Source: Prolixibacteraceae bacterium (GTDB lineage: Bacteria > Bacteroidota > Bacteroidia > Bacteroidales > Prolixibacteraceae). From it: 64,000 nt of DNA. Position numbers and translations under genes: made by a program. The stretch spans positions 186,001-250,000 of the forward strand of contig DOAQ01000019.1 of assembly GCA_003506435.1 (NCBI GenBank). The letters run 5' to 3'. The notes below the pieces were generated by a model. It made no database searches. It was not told the DNA's origin and saw only the letters and a list, made by a program, of their open reading frames with translations. Shown one piece after another: positions 18,371-26,410 of this stretch. Position 1 is the stretch's first letter. The number at the start of each line of letters is the position of its first letter.

Positions 18371-18646
18371 TTAATCGATGGTCGCTTTCAGTTCACGGTC
18401 AGTCAATGCTTTTCTCATTGGACTAAGATACGTAAAACTTCCTTTTTTAACATCACATTGTCCTTTATAATGTACCAACATGGTGCATTGGATTGCCTGG
18501 TTGAGTTCGTGACCACATACATCGACCAATGCATCAATAACATAGTCAAACGTATGGTAGTCATCGTTATGAAGAATCAGAAAACGATCCTCTTTCAATT
18601 TCCCTTTTCCGGTTACCTTTTTCTCTGTTTTTTCTTTTGCAGCCAT
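18371..18646 (-). CDS. clpS: ClpS adaptor of the Clp protease
   Basis: A 91-residue ClpS-type adaptor that brings N-end-rule substrates to ClpA/ClpC. The core starts at RFLILHNDDYHTFDYVIDAL, with the conserved Asn-Asp-Asp pocket residues, followed by CTMLVHYKGQCDVKKGS. The N-terminal tail is Lys/Glu rich, as usual. The ATG at 18646 begins 2 nt after the stop of the SPOR gene; an alternative ATG at 18658 would overlap it by 11 nt. Either way the two genes are translated in tandem. Family assignment is firm because of the LHNDD block. Confidence 0.88.
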   Translation of the reverse strand: MAAKEKTEKKVTGKGKLKEDRFLILHNDDYHTFDYVIDALVDVCGHELNQAIQCTMLVHYKGQCDVKKGSFTYLSPMRKALTDRELKATID

Positions 18647-18647
18647 C

Positions 18648-19985
18648 CTATTCACCATTAATTTTCCGGGCCTCGCTGACCGTAATCCGCACCCCGTTGT
18701 TATAAGCAGCGACACTGGCATTTTTAATGCCTTCCAGTTTTACCTGCTTTTGCATCTCAACCGCATCGGAATATGAACGCAATTCGCCTGTTGTATATAC
18801 AGTGACGCCATTTTCGTCGGTATAGTTGCTTATCTTTCTGATTAACGACAACTTTTTATATAAACGTTGTGCCCAGTCGGGAGGTTCTTTACTGAAGGCG
18901 CCAATTTGTATTTTGTACACAACTCCCTTCATAACTACCTCTGTATCTTCCTCTTTTGGTTCTGTTTTTTCAACAATAGGAAGCACAACGCTCTCGGGTG
19001 GCAGAACATCGATTTTTTCCTGTTTTCCGGCACGCAATAATTCCAGACTGTCGGTAATCGCTTCGTTTTGAGCAAGTAATTTTTCTACTTCTTCTGAAGA
19101 CGGATTTTTCCAATATTTACTTTCAATTTGCCGGGCAATCAGGTTGTATCCGGGTATTTCCCGGTTCAGCGAAATAACTTTTTGCTCGTTACTGAGTATC
19201 TGTCCTGAAAACAATTGCTTTTCGTCTGAATTCGCCCGGGTATATTGCTCTCTCAAATTATCGGTAAACAACACGATTGAATCAAGTTCCTGCTTTTTGA
19301 TCCAGCCTTTTACAAAATTCATCTGTGCTTCCTCACTTTTAAACTGACTGATCTTCATGTATCTGATTTCCTGATTTACCTGAAAAACGATGACCGAATC
19401 AAATAATTTTTTTGGAACAATAAAATCGGGGACAACCTCAGCAGCATCGGGAACTACAACCGTATCACCAATCGCTGCAACCGATTCGGTATTTTGCAAA
19501 GGTTCAACTACCGGTATTTCTTCTTTTTCAGCAACAAAAGGATTAATGCCCTGTTCACACAGTCCAATTAGCTTCTGATAATCAACTGATTTTTTTGTTT
19601 TGCTTTTTGCTTCTTTTTCAAACTGACTGTAGTAATCGAGTGCCGCCAAATATTCATTCTCAGCATGAAACGCTATTCCCAGATAATAATTAATTTTTTC
19701 AGGATTGCTCTTGCTAACTGAATTCAGCAATGCCTGACGGGCACGGGCACCGTAATCTTTTGTTTCAATCAGGCAGGCGCCCAGATAATAGTTCAGTTTT
19801 TTATCTTCCGGGTATAAACTGAGCAAATCTTCAAACACCGGCAATGCCTGATCGAATTTGCCTTGTTCGAAAAGAGCAATGGCATTTTGTTGCGGATCAT
19901 CGGGGATATCTCCAGAAGCGCTGCAAGGCAAAATCAATTGAAGGACAGATAATATAAGTATATAAAAATAAAATCGTCTAAACAT
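18648..19985 (-). CDS. Exported TPR-SPOR domain protein
   Basis: A 445-residue protein with a signal sequence (hydrophobic 4-20, LPCSASG; possibly a lipoprotein with Cys21). TPR-like repeats lie at about 30-140, a long charged and Pro/Val-rich linker follows, and a C-terminal SPOR domain spans about 360-440 (VVYKIQIGAFSKEPPDWAQR and YTTGELRSYSDAVEMQKQV). SPOR domains bind denuded peptidoglycan at division sites, so a role in the cell envelope is likely. It is followed by clpS with 1 nt spacing. The partner of the TPR region is unknown. Confidence 0.8.
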   Translation of the reverse strand: MFRRFYFYILILSVLQLILPCSASGDIPDDPQQNAIALFEQGKFDQALPVFEDLLSLYPEDKKLNYYLGACLIETKDYGARARQALLNSVSKSNPEKINYYLGIAFHAENEYLAALDYYSQFEKEAKSKTKKSVDYQKLIGLCEQGINPFVAEKEEIPVVEPLQNTESVAAIGDTVVVPDAAEVVPDFIVPKKLFDSVIVFQVNQEIRYMKISQFKSEEAQMNFVKGWIKKQELDSIVLFTDNLREQYTRANSDEKQLFSGQILSNEQKVISLNREIPGYNLIARQIESKYWKNPSSEEVEKLLAQNEAITDSLELLRAGKQEKIDVLPPESVVLPIVEKTEPKEEDTEVVMKGVVYKIQIGAFSKEPPDWAQRLYKKLSLIRKISNYTDENGVTVYTTGELRSYSDAVEMQKQVKLEGIKNASVAAYNNGVRITVSEARKINGE

Positions 19986-20106
19986 TTTTGATTTGGTTGA
20001 TTAAGGCATTAAAATTACAAAAATTGTGCAAAGGACTTAAAAATAACCTACAAATTAATACAATCTTTTTCGATAGAAATTCCTTATTCTACATTGATAT
20101 TATTGA

Positions 20107-20138
20107 TTTGACAGCCATTCATTTATGCGGTAAGTTTG
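20107..20138 (+). promoter_or_regulatory. Bacteroidota sigma-type promoter of the peroxiredoxin gene
   Basis: TTTG (20107-20110), a 20-nt spacer and TAAGTTTG (20131-20138) form a perfect match to the Bacteroidota -33/-7 consensus (TTTG, about 19-21 nt, TAnnTTTG). It lies 42 nt upstream of the peroxiredoxin ATG at 20180. Confidence 0.75.
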
Positions 20139-20179
20139 AACCGGAAAGAATTAATTAACTCATTCAGATTTTAAAAGTT

Positions 20180-20824
20180 ATGGAAGAACAAGTATACCAA
20201 ATGCCAAGAATCGGAGATATGGCCCCCGATTTTACTTCAAACACTACGTACGGGCCAATAAAATTTTCGGAATACAATAAAGGGAGCTGGGTAATTTTAT
20301 TTTCACACCCGGCTGATTTCACACCGGTTTGCACTACCGAAATGAGTGGTTTTGCTATTCGATCGGATGAATTCAAAGCGATGAACACAAAACTCATCGG
20401 ATTGAGCATCGACAGTATTCACGCACATATTGCCTGGGTTAATAATGTAAAGAAAAACTCCGGTGTGCTGTTTAATTTCCCGATCATTGCAGACATCGAT
20501 ATGAAGGTATCGAAATTGTACGGTATGTTACAACCCAACGAGAGCGAAACGGCTGCTGTCCGCGCTGTGTTCATTATCGATCCGACGGGTAAAGTACGGT
20601 TGATCATGTATTATCCACTGAATGTTGGCCGCAACATGGATGAAATTGTTCGCGCGCTTACGGCCCTTCAAACTGCCGATCAGCACAAAGTTGCACTCCC
20701 GCTGAACTGGAAACCGGGAGAAAAAGTAATTGTTCCTCCGCCAAAAACCGTCGAAGAAATGGAAGAACGCGAAAAAAGCAATTACGAAATGATGGACTTT
20801 TACCTTGCAAAAAAAGATTTATAA
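20180..20824 (+). CDS. 1-Cys peroxiredoxin (Prx6 type)
   Basis: A 214-residue peroxidase of the AhpC/TSA Prx6 group that reduces hydrogen peroxide and organic peroxides. The peroxidatic Cys51 is in FSHPADFTPVCTTEM, the exact Prx6 active-site motif. No second cysteine occurs anywhere in the protein, so it must be a 1-Cys enzyme resolved by an external thiol. The C-terminal dimerisation extension (PLNWKPGEKVIVPPP) is typical. It stands alone behind a consensus promoter and is followed by a U-rich stretch and a terminator. Confidence 0.94.
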   Translation: MEEQVYQMPRIGDMAPDFTSNTTYGPIKFSEYNKGSWVILFSHPADFTPVCTTEMSGFAIRSDEFKAMNTKLIGLSIDSIHAHIAWVNNVKKNSGVLFNFPIIADIDMKVSKLYGMLQPNESETAAVRAVFIIDPTGKVRLIMYYPLNVGRNMDEIVRALTALQTADQHKVALPLNWKPGEKVIVPPPKTVEEMEEREKSNYEMMDFYLAKKDL

Positions 20825-20867
20825 AAATTCATAGTTTGGTTTAGTTAGTTAGTTTATAGTTAGAGTA

Positions 20868-20903
20868 AAAAGAGGAGTCGAAAGAATCTCCTCTTTTTTT
20901 TTA
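20868..20903 (+). terminator. Terminator downstream of the peroxiredoxin gene
   Basis: AAAGAGGAG, a ten-base loop and CTCCTCTTT form a perfect 9-bp stem followed by a long T run. It is preceded by the U-rich GGTTTAGTTAGTTAG stretch that recurs near 16600 on the other strand. Confidence 0.85.
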
Positions 20904-20981
20904 CGATCGTATGCCGATTTGTATTAATATTGCACAAATTTTTCAGGTACAGAATATGTTGACAATCATCAGGAATATGCA

Positions 20982-21015
20982 GATTTTACGAGGGTTCACA
21001 CGAAGCCGTAAAATC
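20982..21015. promoter_or_regulatory. Inverted repeat upstream of the radical SAM gene
   Basis: GATTTTACG (20982-20990) and CGTAAAATC (21007-21015) form a perfect 9-bp inverted repeat with a 16-nt loop, 97 nt before the radical SAM start. It could be a leader hairpin or an operator; no T run follows it immediately. Confidence 0.35.
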
Positions 21016-21111
21016 CTTATTTGCCTGATTATTTTTTCCGAGTTTTAAGAAACGTTACCCTCTCTGCCCCTTCTCTTTTTAATATTGAATGTTTACTTAT
21101 CCAAACAAAAA

Positions 21112-22476
21112 ATGAACGCCTATCATTCTTTTCTGAATGAACTGATTAATGAAAACCATTCCACTTTCAGGAAATTTGAAAACCTGAAATGGATCAACCC
21201 ATATCAGGCTATTGAATACGAGGAGGAAAGGGACGAACTAATCCATTCGTTTTCAGAAAAGGTAAAATACGAATTTAAAGACACCAAACCCTGGATCAAC
21301 CAAATATCGAAAGGGTGCCGGTTATGCGGAGAAGGTGAATGGTCGTGCCTGTTTATCACCGGAAGGTGCAACGCCAACTGTTTTTACTGCCCGGCGCCAC
21401 AGGACAGCGACGACCTGCCGACAGCCCAGAAACTGGAATTTGAAGATCCACGGATTTATGCCGATTTTATTAATCACTTCGGATTTAAGGGTTGCAGTTT
21501 CAGCGGCGGCGAACCGTTGCTGGCATTCGACCGGGCCTTGCATTTCCTGAAGACCATCCGCGAAAATTGTTCTCCTGAACTTTATATCTGGATGTACACC
21601 AACGGTATACTGGCCAGCGAAGACAAATTCAAGGCTCTCGCCGATGCAGGAATCAACGAGGTGCGTTTCGATATTGGCGCTACAAACTACAATTTGAAAG
21701 GACTGAAAAAAGCAGGCGGCATCATCCCAAACATCACGGTTGAAATCCCGGCAGTTCCCGAAGAGCTCGACCGGATGAAAGAACTGATTCCGCAACTATG
21801 GGAAGCCGGTGTTACCAACCTCAACCTGCACCAGCTCCGGCTGACGCAACACAACGTACAAAAAATAGCCGACCACGGATACACCTATTTACATGGAGAA
21901 CAACCGGCTATTCTGGAATCGGAACTGGCAGCGTTGGATATTATCCGTTTTGTGGATGAAAACAACCTGGGAATAGGCGTCAATTACTGCAATTTTCAGT
22001 ATAAAAACAGGTTTCAAAAGGCCGGATACCGTTCGAAAGTTGCATCGAGAGTGTTTTCAGAAAATGAAACAGTGACCGAAAATGGTTTTATCCGGAAAAT
22101 TCATGTTCCTGTTGATCCATCAGTAAAACCGGATGCAAATGGTTTCATTGAAACACCCGGTTTATTCCGTACCATATCAGCTGATGATTTTTTGAAAAAC
22201 CATCAACAATATTCTTATGCAGTGATTGAATACTCCGGAATTATTCTTCATAACCAGAAAAACAAACAACCACTTTTCGAGTTACTGAATATAAACAACG
22301 AAGTTTACCCGTTCGAAAGAGGGAAACCCTGTAACCCAATAATTCTGAAAAAAGAACAATTTCCCCGTTTCATTGCTTTATTAAAAGAGAAGGGTGAAAA
22401 TATTCCGGACGAGCCGGATCTATTCACCCTCTGGAAACATGAAAAAATTGAATTCGGACGAAGAAATTACTTTTAG
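21112..22476 (+). CDS. Radical SAM protein with extra cysteine cluster
   Basis: A 454-residue radical SAM enzyme. The cluster-binding motif is Cys86-x3-Cys90-x2-Cys93 (GRCNANCFYCPAP). Just before it there is a second group, Cys69-x2-Cys72-x6-Cys79 (KGCRLCGEGEWSC), which could bind zinc or iron. GCSFSGGEPLLAFDRA is the GGEP SAM-binding motif, and a TIM-barrel core follows. The ATG at 21112 is used; an in-frame TTG nine codons earlier is possible. It is 27 nt upstream of a YkgJ-type cysteine-cluster gene, which may be its partner or substrate. The reaction cannot be deduced. Confidence 0.82.
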   Translation: MNAYHSFLNELINENHSTFRKFENLKWINPYQAIEYEEERDELIHSFSEKVKYEFKDTKPWINQISKGCRLCGEGEWSCLFITGRCNANCFYCPAPQDSDDLPTAQKLEFEDPRIYADFINHFGFKGCSFSGGEPLLAFDRALHFLKTIRENCSPELYIWMYTNGILASEDKFKALADAGINEVRFDIGATNYNLKGLKKAGGIIPNITVEIPAVPEELDRMKELIPQLWEAGVTNLNLHQLRLTQHNVQKIADHGYTYLHGEQPAILESELAALDIIRFVDENNLGIGVNYCNFQYKNRFQKAGYRSKVASRVFSENETVTENGFIRKIHVPVDPSVKPDANGFIETPGLFRTISADDFLKNHQQYSYAVIEYSGIILHNQKNKQPLFELLNINNEVYPFERGKPCNPIILKKEQFPRFIALLKEKGENIPDEPDLFTLWKHEKIEFGRRNYF

Positions 22477-22503
22477 AAAAAACTGGTATTATTTTATTCG
22501 AAT

Positions 22504-23103
22504 ATGAGTTATCTGTTTAAAACGGCAAAAAAAGTTGAAAAGGTTTTTTCGGAACTGGACAAACAAATTGCAACTTTCCAAAACCAGAGCGGGCTGCATT
22601 GTGCCGCAAAATGCAACCTGTGCTGCATGAAAAAGGATTTGGAAACATCGGTACTTGAATTTTTGCCGCTGGCAGTTTACCTGTATGAGAATAATTTACA
22701 CGAGCAATTTCTCGACGAACTGGCCAAAGGACATGATTACTGCGTTTGCCTGTCGCATTTGAAGGTAGAAGGAAAAGTTACCGGCTGCACCCAATACGAA
22801 CATCGGGGGCTGATCTGTCGTTTGTTTGGTTTTTCAGGTCTGGCGGGCAAAACCGGCGAGAAAAAAATATACACCTGCAAGGTGATCAAAACAGGGCAGG
22901 CAGAGGAATACCAATCGGCCACGGCCCGCATTAATACGAAGCTAAAAATACCGATGGCTTCCGATTTCCAGATGAAGATGGACCAGATTGATCCTTCGAT
23001 GGCAAATGACATCAACCTGATCAATGTAAGTATTGAAAAAGCGATTCTGAAGGTGGCCTATTATTACAGCAATAGTCCGGGAAAAGTCCCCAAAGCCGGT
23101 TAA
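22504..23103 (+). CDS. YkgJ-family cysteine cluster protein
   Basis: A 199-residue protein of the YkgJ type (putative zinc/iron-chelating). Cysteines at the start (HCAAKCNLCCMKKD) and in GCTQYEHRGLICRLFGF match the family pattern CxxCC ... Cx(7-9)C. It is mostly alpha-helical with no signal sequence, so it is cytoplasmic. The upstream radical SAM gene is on the same strand 27 nt away, suggesting that the metal cluster takes part in the same process. The stop codon directly touches the stop codon of ridA on the other strand. Confidence 0.7.
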   Translation: MSYLFKTAKKVEKVFSELDKQIATFQNQSGLHCAAKCNLCCMKKDLETSVLEFLPLAVYLYENNLHEQFLDELAKGHDYCVCLSHLKVEGKVTGCTQYEHRGLICRLFGFSGLAGKTGEKKIYTCKVIKTGQAEEYQSATARINTKLKIPMASDFQMKMDQIDPSMANDINLINVSIEKAILKVAYYYSNSPGKVPKAG

Positions 23104-23487
23104 TTATACCGATTTTACCGCAACCGTTTCAATTTCGATCAACACACCCAACGGCAATTCTTTAGCAGCAAAAGCTGCACGCGCCGGAAGGTCTACCAAA
23201 TAGTAGCTTCCATATACTTCGTTCATGGCCTTAAAATTTGCCATATCGCTCAGCAGGCAGGTCGATTTTACCACATCCTGAAAAGTATATCCGGCTGCGT
23301 CCAGAATAGCGCCAATATTCTTCATTACCCGGGTCGTTTGTTCGGTAATGCCGCCTTCCACTACTTTTCCGGTTTCAGGATCAATGGCTATCTGGCCCGA
23401 AATATATAAAGTGCCGTTTATTTCAACGGCCTGACTGTATGGCCCGATAGCAGCAGGCGCATGTTCTGTTTTGATAATTCGTTTCAT
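23104..23487 (-). CDS. ridA: RidA-family enamine/imine deaminase
   Basis: A 127-residue RidA (YjgF/UK114) protein that hydrolyses reactive enamines and imines such as 2-aminoacrylate, a by-product of PLP enzymes. The archetypal residues are present: GPYSQAVEINGTLYISGQI, Arg103 in PARAAFAAKELPLG (the carboxylate-binding arginine) and Glu120 near the C-terminus. Length and composition are typical. The protein is probably a trimer in the cytoplasm. Confidence 0.93.
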   Translation of the reverse strand: MKRIIKTEHAPAAIGPYSQAVEINGTLYISGQIAIDPETGKVVEGGITEQTTRVMKNIGAILDAAGYTFQDVVKSTCLLSDMANFKAMNEVYGSYYLVDLPARAAFAAKELPLGVLIEIETVAVKSV

Positions 23488-23509
23488 TTTGTTATTCTTT
23501 TATGTAGAG

Positions 23510-23540
23510 ATGCTGAAACAACCCCGCTTCGGGGCAGCAT
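23510..23540. repeat. REP-like compound hairpin
   Basis: ATGCTG, six bases, CCCCG-CTT-CGGGG and CAGCAT nest into a hairpin in the 65-nt gap between the prohibitin and ridA genes. The wording GCTGAAACA...GCATGACG matches the REP-like hairpin type also seen at 61384-61402. Confidence 0.6.
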
Positions 23541-23552
23541 GACGCTGCAAAT

Positions 23553-24386
23553 TTAATTATTCCCTAAAATCAACGGCATTCCTTCTTTTCCGCTTCCAAT
23601 AACGACCACCTTTGTATTCGGGGATTTTGCCAGTTCCAGGGTGGCATCGATCCCTTTTTGCTTCAGGATTTTGTCCGTCAGACTATTGCTGATAATAAGG
23701 TTGTATGCCGAAATCCCATCGGCTTCAATGCGGCGGCGTTCGGCCTCTGCATGTTCTTTATCGAGCCTGAATTTATACGCAAGCGCTTCCTGTTCCTGCT
23801 GCAACTTGCTTTCGATAGCCGTTTTTATTTGTGCAGGAAGATTAATGGAACGAATCAGCAACGCCTTCATATCGATGTTGTTTGCCTTCAATACTTCCTT
23901 GGTTTCATTAATAATGGCAGCCTCCACCTCGCTGCGTTTGGTCGAATAAATTTCTTCAGCCTGGTAGCGTCCTGCCACCTGACGCACCGACGAACGCACT
24001 TCAGGAATAATGATCTGTTCGATATAACGTGTTCCGAATATTTCGTGCAAATAGCCAATCCGGTCGTAGGTGGGATTAAAACGCACCGACACATCCACGT
24101 TTAGTGACAGCCCGTTTTTATCGAGAACATCCATCGTTTCTTCGCGCTGCTGTTCTTTTACATCATACACAAACATATTGTTCCAGGGGGCAATAATGTG
24201 AAACCCGGGTTGATAGATGCGGTCTTTGTCGAGACCACTTGTAAACTTCCGGAAAATCACGCCCCGTTCTCCCGGCTGAAGGGTGACAAACATGCCGTTG
24301 CCAAACAAGATCAACAAGATAATTGCAACTACCGCAATAATAATGTACGACGGCTTAATATTCATATCCGTAAAACTTCTGTTCAT
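23553..24386 (-). CDS. Prohibitin-family (SPFH) membrane protein
   Basis: A 277-residue protein with one N-terminal membrane helix (about 12-33) and an SPFH/PHB domain. GERGVIFRKFTSGLDKDRIYQPGFHIIAPW is broken up as in prohibitins, followed by QREETMDVLDKNGLSLNVD and the coiled-coil region QEQEALAYKFRLDKEHAEA. Bacterial prohibitins form ring-like assemblies that modulate FtsH. The start is the ATG at 24386, with a second Met seven codons later. The C-terminus PLILGNN is common to bacterial prohibitins. Confidence 0.9.
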   Translation of the reverse strand: MNRSFTDMNIKPSYIIIAVVAIILLILFGNGMFVTLQPGERGVIFRKFTSGLDKDRIYQPGFHIIAPWNNMFVYDVKEQQREETMDVLDKNGLSLNVDVSVRFNPTYDRIGYLHEIFGTRYIEQIIIPEVRSSVRQVAGRYQAEEIYSTKRSEVEAAIINETKEVLKANNIDMKALLIRSINLPAQIKTAIESKLQQEQEALAYKFRLDKEHAEAERRRIEADGISAYNLIISNSLTDKILKQKGIDATLELAKSPNTKVVVIGSGKEGMPLILGNN

Positions 24387-24538
24387 AACTTCCTGTTTTT
24401 ATTAATTATCATGTCTAAAAATACAGGAAATTAATTCAGCATTCCCGATAAAATGATAATTTGTTAATAACTGTCCGAAAAACTACTAATTATAAAATCC
24501 GGCACCGGTTGTTCTTTCTGAACTTTTTATCTAGTTTT

Positions 24539-25438
24539 ATGGCTGACCATAAACCGTTTGTCATGATCCAGTCTTCAGAACTTATTATAAACAAGGATGG
24601 AAGCATATTTCACCTTCACCTCCGGCCGGAGCAAATTGCCGACGATATTATTTTGGTTGGCGATCCCGGACGAATTAATCTGATCGCTTCCTACATGGAT
24701 CATACCGAATTCAGGATTCAAAACCGGGAATTTGTTTCCATTACCGGAAGCTATAAAAACAAGCGGATAACCGTAGTTTCAACCGGAATTGGAACCGACA
24801 ATATCGACATTGTTGTAAACGAACTGGACGCACTGGCCAACATAGACCTTGAAAAACGCGAAATCAAACCGGGTCACCGGGCCTTGAATTTCATTCGCAT
24901 TGGCACGTCAGGCGGCTTGCAGGACTATATTCCGGTGAATTCATTTGTTATTTCAAAGAAAGCTATCGGGTTCGACGGGTTGCTCAATTTTTATGCAGGG
25001 CGTAACCGGGTTTCCGATCTGGCTTTTGAGAAAGCTTTTAAAGCCCACACCGGCTGGAATCCCTTGCTGACTTCGCCGTATGTGGTCGATTGTTCCGAAA
25101 CTCTTTTCAACAAAATACACAGCGAAAAAACATATACCGGTGTTACCATTTCGGCTCCGGGTTTTTACGGTCCGCAAGGACGGGTTTTGCGTATTCCTCT
25201 GGCCGACCCGGATATCAATTCAAAAATTGAAGCGTTTTCATTCAACGGCCTGAAAATTACCAATTACGAAATGGAATGCTCTGCGATTTACGGGCTTTCT
25301 GCTTTGCTGGGACATCAGGCGCTGACGGTTTGTGCGATTATTGCAAACCGGATAGTAAAAAATGCCAACGAAGATTATCACGAAGCAATTGAACAACTGG
25401 TACGGCTTGTTCTCGACGGGATCAGCCAAAACGAATAA
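24539..25438 (+). CDS. Nucleoside phosphorylase (uridine phosphorylase-like)
   Basis: A 299-residue PNP/UDP-family phosphorylase that cleaves nucleosides with phosphate to base and ribose-1-phosphate. ILVGDPGRINLIASYM carries the phosphate-binding Gly-Asp-Pro-Gly-Arg, STGIGTDNIDIVVNELDAL is the ribose/phosphate loop, IRIGTSGGLQ follows, and ITNYEMECSAIYGLSALLGH is the purine/pyrimidine family signature with the ribose-binding Met-Glu. The ATG at 24539 is taken as the start; ATG at 24563 is also possible. The next gene starts 10 nt downstream, so the two are likely co-transcribed. Confidence 0.88.
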   Translation: MADHKPFVMIQSSELIINKDGSIFHLHLRPEQIADDIILVGDPGRINLIASYMDHTEFRIQNREFVSITGSYKNKRITVVSTGIGTDNIDIVVNELDALANIDLEKREIKPGHRALNFIRIGTSGGLQDYIPVNSFVISKKAIGFDGLLNFYAGRNRVSDLAFEKAFKAHTGWNPLLTSPYVVDCSETLFNKIHSEKTYTGVTISAPGFYGPQGRVLRIPLADPDINSKIEAFSFNGLKITNYEMECSAIYGLSALLGHQALTVCAIIANRIVKNANEDYHEAIEQLVRLVLDGISQNE

Positions 25439-25448
25439 TTTGCCGGTC

Positions 25449-26315
25449 ATGAACGACAAAAAACTGTTTGCACTCATCACCCTTCTCGACGATCCTGATG
25501 ATTCAGTCTTCAGAATGGTTGAGCAGGAGATTTTAAAAGAAGATGCAACAATTGTCGAGAAACTGGAACAAATCTGGGAAACCAGCCTGGATGAACTGAT
25601 CCAGTCGAGAATTGAAAACCTCATCCGGCAAATTCAGTTTAATGATACCAAAGAACAAATAAAAAAATGGTCGACCCAAAAAACGGTTGACCTTTTTGAC
25701 GGTTTTTTCCTGATTTCACGGTACCAATATCCCGATTTAAAACTGAAAAATATTAACAGCAGACTGGATAAAATCACCAAGGACATTTGGCTGGAATTTA
25801 ACAACTCGCTGACAGCGCTCGAAAAAATAACTATCGTGAACCACATCATCTACGATGTCCACAAATTTTCGGTCAACCATCACAACATTACTTCGCCGCA
25901 AAATTGCTACCTGAACCAGTTGCTCGAAACACAAAAAGGCAATCCGGTTTCATTGGCCATTCTGTATGTGCTGATAGCCCGGAGGCTAAATTTACCTGTT
26001 CATATCATCGATTTTCCAAGAAATCCGCTCCTCGCCTACTTCGATCCGGGGATTGCCGAACTAGCGCTTGGAAAAAATGCCGGCAGCCCTATTCTTTTTT
26101 ATATCAACCCATCGAACAAAGGAGCCATTGTTGGCAAACGTGAAATTGATTATTTCATCCGGAAAAATGAAGCCATTACCAACGAACTGGTAACCACCCC
26201 CTGCCCCGACAAAATCATTATCCGCAAATTGCTCGAAACACTCATTCAATCGTACGAAGAGCTGGGTCTTCAGGACAAAGTTGACGATTTAGGGGAAATT
26301 GCTTCGATGTTGTAG
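25449..26315 (+). CDS. SirB1-like transglutaminase-fold protein
   Basis: A 288-residue protein with a SirB1/transglutaminase-like domain. PQNCYLNQLLETQKGNPVSL contains the conserved Leu-Asn-x3-x-x-x-GNP-S-L pattern of SirB1-type proteins. IDFPRNPLLAYFD follows in the conserved position. The usual catalytic Cys of transglutaminases is replaced, as is common in this family. The start is the ATG at 25449. A cytoplasmic role is likely; in other bacteria the family is of unknown function. It follows the nucleoside phosphorylase with 10 nt spacing. Confidence 0.72.
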   Translation: MNDKKLFALITLLDDPDDSVFRMVEQEILKEDATIVEKLEQIWETSLDELIQSRIENLIRQIQFNDTKEQIKKWSTQKTVDLFDGFFLISRYQYPDLKLKNINSRLDKITKDIWLEFNNSLTALEKITIVNHIIYDVHKFSVNHHNITSPQNCYLNQLLETQKGNPVSLAILYVLIARRLNLPVHIIDFPRNPLLAYFDPGIAELALGKNAGSPILFYINPSNKGAIVGKREIDYFIRKNEAITNELVTTPCPDKIIIRKLLETLIQSYEELGLQDKVDDLGEIASML

Positions 26316-26410
26316 CAAAAGAGAGGTGTTTCTGATTGATTTTTTTTCTTATTTTGTGGCTGCATAATCTATCACATAAACCAAACAAACTAATAACTAA
26401 TAAAAATTCT

